A stretch of 64,000 nt of DNA, from the NCBI GenBank assembly GCA_002455275.1, contig DKKO01000003.1, positions 1,267 to 65,266 on the forward strand. The letters run 5' to 3'. Made by a program: the position numbers and the translations under genes. Every line of letters begins with the position of its first letter. Positions within the stretch are counted from its first letter, which is position 1. This DNA comes from Candidatus Saccharibacteria bacterium UBA6664. Its GTDB lineage: Bacteria > Patescibacteriota > Saccharimonadia > Saccharimonadales > Saccharimonadaceae. The notes under the pieces are model-generated. The model had not been told where the DNA came from. It did no database searches and saw only the letters and a list, made by a program, of their open reading frames with translations. Shown here one piece after another: positions 57,725-64,000 of this stretch.

Positions 57725-58288
57725 ATGTTACATTCATTCGTGACACAATTTGCAGAAGCCGCTCATGCGGCCGAGGCTGAGCCCGCCAGCGGCGGTGTGT
57801 TCGGCGCGCTCGGTATCGACTGGCAGATGCTTCTTTTCCAGGTAATTGGTTTCGTGGTACTCGTACTGATTATGGGTAAGTTTGTTTACCCCATCTTGAT
57901 GAAAGCTGTAGACCAACGCCAGGAAAATATTGAAGAAGGCGCGAAAGCCGCTGAGGAAGCCGAGAAAAAGGCAGCTGAAGCTGAGGCGAACATCGAGAAG
58001 CTTCTGAAGAAAGCTCGCACCGAAGCATCGGATATTGTTTCGACTGCCAAGGCTGAAGCTGGTCAAATGGTTGAAAAAGCTGAATCGAGCGCAAAAACCC
58101 GTGCGGACCGTATTGTTGCTGAAGCTCAGGAGGAAATTGCTAAAGACGTATTGGCCGCTCGAAAAGCACTTGAAAAAGACACGCTCAATCTTGTAAAGCA
58201 AGCTGCCGGCTTGGCCGTTTCAGGTGTGGCAGATAGCAAACTAGATGCTCAGGTGATTAAAAAAGCCGTTGAAGGAGCAAAGAAGTAG
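57725..58288 (+). CDS. atpF: ATP synthase subunit b
   Basis: 187 aa. An extra polar/Gly segment of about 35 residues, then one helix (about 37-58) and a long Ala/Glu/Lys coiled coil (EEAEKKAAEAEANIEKLL) forming the stator stalk. Confidence 0.93.
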   Translation: MLHSFVTQFAEAAHAAEAEPASGGVFGALGIDWQMLLFQVIGFVVLVLIMGKFVYPILMKAVDQRQENIEEGAKAAEEAEKKAAEAEANIEKLLKKARTEASDIVSTAKAEAGQMVEKAESSAKTRADRIVAEAQEEIAKDVLAARKALEKDTLNLVKQAAGLAVSGVADSKLDAQVIKKAVEGAKK

Positions 58289-58290
58289 CT

Positions 58291-58671
58291 ATGATTTCTC
58301 GTCGTAAGTTAGCTGAGCATGCTGCCGAGCGCCTAGTAAAGGGCGACTCTACCGCTAGTGTATTGAACGAGCTTGCGGCGTACTTGCTTGATGCTCGTCG
58401 CACTGGCGAAGCCGAACTGGTAATTCGTGCGGTTGAAGATTCACTCTTGTCGCGGGGCGTTGCTTTGGCAACCGTCACCTCGGCTCGCACGCTTACCACA
58501 GATGCAAAAGACGCGGTCGAGCAACTGATCCGACGTGAATATTCAGATGTAAAGAGCGTGTTACTACGCGAAATTATTGACCCATCAGTACTGGCGGGCA
58601 TGAAAGTAAGCCTGGCTGGTGCACAGCTAGATGTTACGGCGAAAACGAAATTAGAGAAACTAGGAGTATAG
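58291..58671 (+). CDS. atpH: ATP synthase subunit delta (short)
   Basis: 126 aa against about 180 in most bacteria. The C-terminal region LLREIIDPSVLAGMKVSLAGAQLD is the conserved membrane-stalk contact (I-x-P-x-L-x-G-G-x pattern); the N-terminal helical domain is reduced. Complete frame with good start, so the shortening looks natural. Confidence 0.88.
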   Translation: MISRRKLAEHAAERLVKGDSTASVLNELAAYLLDARRTGEAELVIRAVEDSLLSRGVALATVTSARTLTTDAKDAVEQLIRREYSDVKSVLLREIIDPSVLAGMKVSLAGAQLDVTAKTKLEKLGV

Positions 58672-58680
58672 GAGAAAACT

Positions 58681-60216
58681 ATGGCAGAATTAGCAGTAAA
58701 AGAACTCTCTAGCGAACTCCAAGCAGCCATTGCTGGCCTTTCAAAGACAGAAGGACTCGAATCGGCTGGCGTGGTGATTCGTGTGGGTGACGGTGTGGCG
58801 TGGGTGCATGGCCTCAGCCAGGCTGGGTATAGCGAGGTGCTTGAAATCGACACCAAAGCTGGTGTGGTGGAAGCCTTTGCGCTTAACCTCATGGAAGATG
58901 AAATTGGTGCGGTGATTTTGGGCGACGATAGCCAAGTAGCCGCTGGAAACACGGTACGTCTTAAGGGTGTAGTACTTGAAGTTCCAGTAGGCGAAGAGCT
59001 TCTTGGCCGCGTGGTTAACCCATTGGGTGTAGCCATTGATGGAGGTCCGGCTATTAAAACCAAACAAACTGGTAAAGTGGAGCGCGAAGCAATCGGTGTA
59101 TTAGGCCGCAAGCACGTGCACGAGCCACTGATGACCGGAATTATGGCTATCGACAGCATGTTCCCTATCGGTCGCGGTCAGCGAGAGCTGATTATCGGCG
59201 ATCGCCAAACCGGTAAAACTGCCATTGCAATCGACACGATGATTAACCAAGCACGCCAAAAAACTGGCGTGGTGAATATTTATGTTGCGATTGGTCAGAA
59301 GCTTTCAAAGGTAGCTCGTTTGGTTGAGCGCCTGAAGCAAGAAGGTGTGATGGAGCAAACTATCGTGGTGGCAACTGGTCCTGCTGACCCAGCTTCAATG
59401 CTCTACTTGGCACCATACGCTGGTACCGCCATGGGCGAATACTTCCGCGATAAGGGCGAGCATGCTCTGATGATCTATGACGACCTAACTAAGCACGCCG
59501 TTGCATATCGTCAGATGAGCTTGCTGCTTCGTCGTCCACCAGGACGAGAGGCTTTCCCAGGTGACGTGTTTTACCTTCACTCTCGCTTACTTGAGCGTTC
59601 AGCAAAGCTAGCCGATGATTTAGGTGCTGGTTCATTGACTGCTCTGCCAATTATTGAAACTCAGGCTGGTGACATCTCTGCGTATATTCCTACCAACGTG
59701 ATTTCTATTACCGACGGTCAGATTTTCATGGAAACTGACCTGTTCTACCAGGGTATCCGCCCGGCTATCTCGGCTGGTTTGTCCGTATCTCGTGTGGGTG
59801 GTGACGCTCAAACCAAAGCTGTTAAATCGGTTTCGGGCCACCTAAAGCTTGGCCTTAGCCAGTTCCGCGAGCTTGCAAGCTTTGCCCAGTTTGGTAGTGA
59901 CCTTGATGAAGCTACTAAAGCGCAGATTGACCGTGGTCAACGACTGACAGAACTTTTGAAACAACCACAGTACCAGCCAATGAGTATTTGGGAGCAGGTT
60001 GCTTCTATCGTGGCGGTTGACTCTGGTTCGTTCGATAAAGTTCCTGTGGCCAAAATTAAAGACGCCCAGACTGCTCTGCTGACTAAGCTATGGACAGATC
60101 ACAAGAAAGACATGCAAGACCTGAACAAAGGTTCTGAGAAAATTGAAAAAGATTCAAAGGTTGCTGCATTAATCGAAAAGACCGCGAAAACGGCCGCCAA
60201 AGGATTCGAGGCCTAG
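58681..60216 (+). CDS. atpA: ATP synthase subunit alpha
   Basis: 511 aa. Non-catalytic nucleotide subunit: GDRQTGKTAIAID P-loop, VYVAIGQK-like strand, LLLRRPPGREAFPGDVFYLHSRLLER. TAGGAGAAAACT before the ATG. Full length. Confidence 0.97.
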   Translation: MAELAVKELSSELQAAIAGLSKTEGLESAGVVIRVGDGVAWVHGLSQAGYSEVLEIDTKAGVVEAFALNLMEDEIGAVILGDDSQVAAGNTVRLKGVVLEVPVGEELLGRVVNPLGVAIDGGPAIKTKQTGKVEREAIGVLGRKHVHEPLMTGIMAIDSMFPIGRGQRELIIGDRQTGKTAIAIDTMINQARQKTGVVNIYVAIGQKLSKVARLVERLKQEGVMEQTIVVATGPADPASMLYLAPYAGTAMGEYFRDKGEHALMIYDDLTKHAVAYRQMSLLLRRPPGREAFPGDVFYLHSRLLERSAKLADDLGAGSLTALPIIETQAGDISAYIPTNVISITDGQIFMETDLFYQGIRPAISAGLSVSRVGGDAQTKAVKSVSGHLKLGLSQFRELASFAQFGSDLDEATKAQIDRGQRLTELLKQPQYQPMSIWEQVASIVAVDSGSFDKVPVAKIKDAQTALLTKLWTDHKKDMQDLNKGSEKIEKDSKVAALIEKTAKTAAKGFEA

Positions 60217-60219
60217 AGT

Positions 60220-60447
60220 ATGGCACAAAAGTCAGGCGAAGATCTTTTCGAACAGCCTATGATACCCGACTTTGATTTGGACGGCTTTGACTTCGACGGT
60301 GAAAGTGCGCAACTGTATAGTGAAGCACGTGAGGCTGCCTTGACGACGCTTGTCGGTTCTTTGGGAGATCTTGACCTTGATCAAATCGAAGCATTGCAGA
60401 GAGTAGTAGATGGTTTTAATTCGGATGAGGGCGAAGATGGTCAGTAG
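60220..60447 (+). CDS. Small acidic protein inserted after atpA, unknown
   Basis: 75 aa, very acidic (DFDLDGFDFDGESAQLY; GDLDLDQIEAL; SDEGEDGQ). Starts 3 bases after the atpA stop and overlaps the next small gene by 11 bases, so it is co-transcribed. No family recognised and no such gene is normal between atpA and atpG. Confidence 0.7.
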   Translation: MAQKSGEDLFEQPMIPDFDLDGFDFDGESAQLYSEAREAALTTLVGSLGDLDLDQIEALQRVVDGFNSDEGEDGQ

Positions 60448-60646
60448 CGCTATGCCTGAATGGTGCAGGTACGCACCTACAGAAGAAATACGCGAAGCGG
60501 TAGATGAGCTTACCCTCTATCAATGGTTAAGGACCTTAGCACCTGAGGATATTAGTTTTCTTATATTCGAAGGTGACTTGAATGAGGCCGAGGCGGATGA
60601 CTTAAGAAAAGCATATGCGGTTGCTAATGGAGGTATAAATGCCTAG
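60437..60646 (+). CDS. Small protein inserted before atpG, unknown
   Basis: 69 aa from the ATG at 60437 (GAGGGCGAAG upstream); a second ATG at 60452 is possible. Acidic, helical: TEEIREAVDELTLYQWL and EGDLNEAEADDLRKAY. Overlaps atpG by 8 bases. Unknown. Confidence 0.7.
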   Translation: MVSSAMPEWCRYAPTEEIREAVDELTLYQWLRTLAPEDISFLIFEGDLNEAEADDLRKAYAVANGGINA

Positions 60647-61505
60647 CCAACGCCAACTCAAAAGTCGTATTCGCTCGGTGAAAAACACCAAGCAGATTAC
60701 CAAAGCCATGCAAATGGTGGCGGCTTCAAAGATGCGTCGAGCGCAAGATGCTACTAAAGCGACCGCTGCATACACAGCAACGGCTCGTGATATCTTGGCT
60801 CATCTCTCGAAACAAGGTGCTACCAACAATCACCCACTGTTTGAGGCTCGGCCGGTGAAGCGGCGATTACTTATAGTGATTGCTAGCGACAAAGGTCTTG
60901 CTGGTGCATATAACGGTAATTTGGCTAAGCACTACCTAAAAGAATTAATTGCCGATGACTCGGCGCATATTAAAACGGATACTATCGCGATTGGTCGTAG
61001 GGTGACGCAGTTTGTTACACGCTTGAAAGACGCCAAGCTGATTGGTGCATACGAAGATCTGCCAGACCACCTTGAAGGTCACGAACTACGTGCGGTGATG
61101 GATACTGCCTATAAGATGTTTGAAGACGGCGAAGTAGATGCCGTAGACATGGTGTATACCGAGTTCGTTAGTAGTATTACTCAAACCCCGAAAACAGAAC
61201 GATTATTACCTGCTGGCCAAGCTGGTGAGCCAACCGATGAGTCGATTGACGAAGCCGAATTTGAGCCGAGTATTGAGACCGTGCTCGAGAATGTGGTGTA
61301 TCGCCTACTCGGTGCGCAGCTCTTCCAAGCATTCCTTGATGCTCGTGCGTCTGAACACAGTATGCGCATGCTCGCCATGAAAAACGCTACCGACAATGCT
61401 ACCGATTTGATAGACGACCTTACCCTGGCCATGAACAAAGCCCGCCAGGCTGCGATTACCCAAGAACTAGCAGAAATTAGTGGTGGATCGGAGGCAATGA
61501 AGTGA
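60639..61505 (+). CDS. atpG: ATP synthase subunit gamma
   Basis: 288 aa. Central shaft: N-terminal RQLKSRIRSVKNTKQITKAMQMVAASKMRRA and C-terminal ASEHSMRMLAMKNATDNATDLI are diagnostic. A Gly/Pro/Glu insert near residue 190-210 (LPAGQAGEPTDES). GGAGGTATAA before the ATG. Confidence 0.96.
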   Translation: MPSQRQLKSRIRSVKNTKQITKAMQMVAASKMRRAQDATKATAAYTATARDILAHLSKQGATNNHPLFEARPVKRRLLIVIASDKGLAGAYNGNLAKHYLKELIADDSAHIKTDTIAIGRRVTQFVTRLKDAKLIGAYEDLPDHLEGHELRAVMDTAYKMFEDGEVDAVDMVYTEFVSSITQTPKTERLLPAGQAGEPTDESIDEAEFEPSIETVLENVVYRLLGAQLFQAFLDARASEHSMRMLAMKNATDNATDLIDDLTLAMNKARQAAITQELAEISGGSEAMK

Positions 61506-61822
61506 CAGAGCTACTGAGTTTTGAGAAACAAGATACGCCCTTGTTATTACCGATTGCTGACTTAGAGAGTTGGCGTGAAATGCTTATAGGTGTTCAGATT
61601 GAAACTTTGTGGTGGGATCCAGAAGATGAAACAGCTTTGCCGGACCCCGGAGCCGAACTGATACGACGAGTAACTGAGGTACACTCTGTTATACCGGCGC
61701 CTGAAGTACGTGGCCAAGTGTATAAACTAGCATGGGAGATTGGCACTTATAGCGATGATGACGAAAAACCAGAGATTACAAGACAGCTAACAATTGATTC
61801 GATAGGAGGAACTGATGAATAA
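61502..61822 (+). CDS. Small acidic protein between atpG and atpD, unknown
   Basis: 106 aa from a GTG that overlaps the atpG TGA (GTGA). Acidic, with ETLWWDPEDETALPDPGAE and SDDDEKPEITRQL. Overlaps the atpD start by 8 bases. No family recognised. Third extra gene within the operon. Confidence 0.7.
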   Translation: MTELLSFEKQDTPLLLPIADLESWREMLIGVQIETLWWDPEDETALPDPGAELIRRVTEVHSVIPAPEVRGQVYKLAWEIGTYSDDDEKPEITRQLTIDSIGGTDE

Positions 61823-63185
61823 ACAAGGAACCATTACCCAAGTCGTGGGCGTGGTGGTCGACGTAGAGTTTGATGGCAACCTACCGGCTATTTACGACGC
61901 ACTGCACGTAGCGCACAATAAGCAAACTATTACCCTAGAGGTTGCACAGCACCTCGACGAGCACACGGTGCGCGCGATTAGCTTGCAAAGTACCGACGGC
62001 TTAAAGCGTGGTCAAGCCGTTGAGAGCACCGGCGCACCGATTAGCGTGCCAGTGGGCGCTGATACGCAAGGCCGTATGTTCAACGTGGTTGGTGAGGCCA
62101 TCGACGGCGAAAAAACGCCAAAAAGTAAAACTGCGCCGATTCACCGCGAACCACCTGCTCTTTCAGAACAGACCAACAAAACTGAAATTCTGGAAACGGG
62201 TATCAAGGTTATCGACCTGATTGCTCCTATCGCCAAAGGTGGTAAGGTAGGACTCTTCGGCGGCGCAGGTGTGGGTAAAACCGTGCTGATTCAGGAACTT
62301 ATCAACAACATCGCAAAATTCCACTCTGGTAACTCCGTGTTCGCTGGTGTCGGTGAGCGTACCCGTGAAGGTAACGACCTTTACTACGAAATGAAAGAAG
62401 CTGGTGTGCTCGACAAAACCAGCCTTGTATTTGGCCAGATGAACGAACCACCAGGAGCACGTCTTCGTGTGGCTTTGGCTGGTCTAGCCATGGCTGAATC
62501 TTTCCGTGACGATGGAAAAGACGTATTGCTCTTTATCGACAATATCTTCCGATTTACGCAGGCCGGTGCCGAAGTATCTGCCCTGCTTGGCCGTTTGCCT
62601 TCAGCAGTGGGCTATCAGCCAAACTTGCAGCAAGAAATGGGTGCACTGCAAGAGCGTATTACTAGTACGAAAAAGGGTTCGATTACTTCTGTACAAGCTG
62701 TGTATGTACCAGCCGACGACCTTACTGACCCTGCGCCAGCTACTACCTTCGCTCACCTCGACTCAACCATCGTGTTGAACCGTGCGCTGACTGAAATCGG
62801 TATCTACCCAGCAGTTGACCCGCTTGACTCAAACTCAACCATTCTTGACCCCGAAGTGGTTGGTGAAAAGCACTACACCGTAGCTCGTGAAGCTCAGCGA
62901 ATTTTGCAGGAATACAAAGACTTGCAAGACATTATCGCCATCCTAGGTATGGACGAGCTAAACGATGAACAGAAGAAAACTGTTGCCCGAGCCCGACGCT
63001 TGCAGCGCTTCCTCGCGCAACCATTCTTTGTGGCAACACAGTTTACCGGCAACGAAGGTGCTTACATTAAGCTAGAAGACACGGTAAATGACGTAGCCGA
63101 CATATTGGCGGGTAAGTACGACGAGCAACCAGAACAATGGTTCTACATGGCTGGTGGTCCGCTTTCAGAAAAGAAAGGTAAATAA
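61815..63185 (+). CDS. atpD: ATP synthase subunit beta
   Basis: 456 aa. Catalytic subunit: GGAGVGKTVLIQELI P-loop, GVGERTREGNDLY with catalytic Glu, ALAGLAMAESFRD, YVPADDLTDPAPATTF and the DELSEED region replaced by MDELNDEQKKTV. GATAGGAGGAACTG before the ATG. Confidence 0.97.
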   Translation: MNKQGTITQVVGVVVDVEFDGNLPAIYDALHVAHNKQTITLEVAQHLDEHTVRAISLQSTDGLKRGQAVESTGAPISVPVGADTQGRMFNVVGEAIDGEKTPKSKTAPIHREPPALSEQTNKTEILETGIKVIDLIAPIAKGGKVGLFGGAGVGKTVLIQELINNIAKFHSGNSVFAGVGERTREGNDLYYEMKEAGVLDKTSLVFGQMNEPPGARLRVALAGLAMAESFRDDGKDVLLFIDNIFRFTQAGAEVSALLGRLPSAVGYQPNLQQEMGALQERITSTKKGSITSVQAVYVPADDLTDPAPATTFAHLDSTIVLNRALTEIGIYPAVDPLDSNSTILDPEVVGEKHYTVAREAQRILQEYKDLQDIIAILGMDELNDEQKKTVARARRLQRFLAQPFFVATQFTGNEGAYIKLEDTVNDVADILAGKYDEQPEQWFYMAGGPLSEKKGK

Positions 63186-63607
63186 TGAAGTTTGAGCTGG
63201 TAACATTGCTTGGTGTGCAGCTCGATCAAGAGGTGTACGAAGTGCAGCTCTCTACTGCCGATGGTCCAATCGCCGTATTTCCCGGCCACGAACCGTTGGT
63301 TTCTGTAGCAGTTCCCGGAGCCATTGCTGTTCGTCACAAAAAAGATGACAGCGATGAAAAGCTAGAATACTTTGCCATCGGCGGTGGTGTGATAGAAATT
63401 ACCCCGCTTGGCGTGCGAGTCTTGGTAGACGAAGCCGACCGCGGCGAAGATATTCTCGAAGCGGAAAGCAAAGCTGCTTTGGAACGTGCCTTGAAATTAC
63501 GCGACAATGCCAAGAATCAAGTTGAGCTAGAAAAAGCGACCGCGCTTATTGACCGTCACCAAGTTCGCTTGAATGTGGCTGGCCTGCGACGCAAGCACCG
63601 CCGCTAA
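63185..63607 (+). CDS. atpC: ATP synthase subunit epsilon
   Basis: 140 aa. Beta-sandwich start FELVTLLGVQLDQEVYEVQLSTADGPIAVFPGHEP and a C-terminal helix pair (AESKAALERALKLRD). Its ATG overlaps the atpD TAA region by one base. Last gene of the operon. Confidence 0.94.
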   Translation: MKFELVTLLGVQLDQEVYEVQLSTADGPIAVFPGHEPLVSVAVPGAIAVRHKKDDSDEKLEYFAIGGGVIEITPLGVRVLVDEADRGEDILEAESKAALERALKLRDNAKNQVELEKATALIDRHQVRLNVAGLRRKHRR

Positions 63608-63999
63608 GTTCTTTGTGACCAATCCATAAGCACCGCGCGAACTTCGGCGGTGTTTTTGGTATGCATTAGCGTATCACGCAGTTCGGCCGCGCCGTCAAAG
63701 CTATGCACGTATACTTTGAAAAATCGCTTCAACGGGTCAAATTTGCGTGGATGCTCAGGCGTGTCCCATTTGTCATGTAGGTCTAGGTGGTAATGAAGAA
63801 GTTGTATATGAGTGACAAACCGTCCAGCTTTCACCTCCCCTCTCACCTTTTCGCCAACAGAATTTTCCAAAACGGCTTCGCGCCCGACGTCTATTGAGTA
63901 CGCATCAGTATCCGACGGGGCTGCAGATGTTCTGGAAAATTCGTTAGCGAGCGGCTCTCCTGTGGCTTCGCCAGCACGGGTGACGACGAACGGGGCTGA
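63604..63999 (-). CDS. Partial gene of unknown function
   Basis: The frame is open from the window edge (SAPFVVTRAGEATGEPLANEF) to the stop at 63604, at least 131 aa; the 5' end is outside. Contains HIQLLHYHLDLHDKWDTPEHPRKFDPLKRFF and ends VRAVLMDWSQRT. His-rich helical middle. No family recognised. It overlaps the atpC end by 4 bases, convergent. Confidence 0.7.
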   Translation of the reverse strand, partial: SAPFVVTRAGEATGEPLANEFSRTSAAPSDTDAYSIDVGREAVLENSVGEKVRGEVKAGRFVTHIQLLHYHLDLHDKWDTPEHPRKFDPLKRFFKVYVHSFDGAAELRDTLMHTKNTAEVRAVLMDWSQRT

Positions 64000-64000
64000 G

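Overview
The window looks like a chromosome segment of a Candidatus Saccharibacteria (TM7 / Patescibacteria) cell. This is inferred from gene content and style; no rRNA is present to confirm it. The signs are moderate GC, very short leaders with TGnTATAAT promoters, a sortase plus an LPQTG surface protein, a Gram-positive-style T4SS (PrgI, split VirB4, CHAP hydrolase), many single-domain envelope proteins, a short AtpH and almost no biosynthetic genes. TGA, TAA and TAG all act as stops.

Layout. 1-171 is the tail of an RND efflux pump, foreign to a monoderm, so it is either a transferred fragment or a chimeric contig end. 285-7069 holds an ABC exporter, a sortase-anchored surface protein and a three-gene redox operon: a FAD-binding reductase, ApbE flavin transferase, and a haem-binding ferric-reductase-like membrane protein with NOX-type histidine spacing.

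7304-31436 is a 24.1-kb integrative, probably conjugative, element inserted at the 3' end of a tRNA-Glu gene. It carries a complete-looking T4SS apart from a recognisable relaxase, a copper/metal and redox cargo (CopB ATPase, CsoR-like repressor with operator, YHS-FNR fusion, three DUF305 proteins, DUF3105, cytochrome b5, HxlR regulator), an RloC/PrrC-like ABC-ATPase, three small accessory genes with repeated structured motifs, and a large serine recombinase. The 6-bp core TGGTGA at both ends is in the same reading frame of the recombinase. Excision should therefore replace its last 14 codons with 43 codons now at the other end, and link it directly to a PLD-family gene.

31632-46587 is a typical core/envelope region: GH16 enzyme, two-component system, DUF3048 protein, gltX, sortase, tRNA-Leu, HAD phosphatase and xthA. 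From 41.9 to 55.7 kb the normal genes (smpB, a cytidylate-kinase-like gene, two divergent glycosyltransferases, glutaredoxin) are interrupted by five strongly GC-rich transcription units plus one tiny GC-rich ORF. Three of the units are bracketed by perfect 12-13 bp inverted repeats that differ from unit to unit. The same stretch holds two large candidate structured RNAs and two long imperfect hairpins; a third long hairpin lies in the atp operon.

56243-63607 is the F-type ATP synthase operon (I-a-c-b-delta-alpha-gamma-beta-epsilon). It has three small, acidic, unrecognised ORFs inserted between alpha and gamma and between gamma and beta. The window ends in a partial gene of unknown function.
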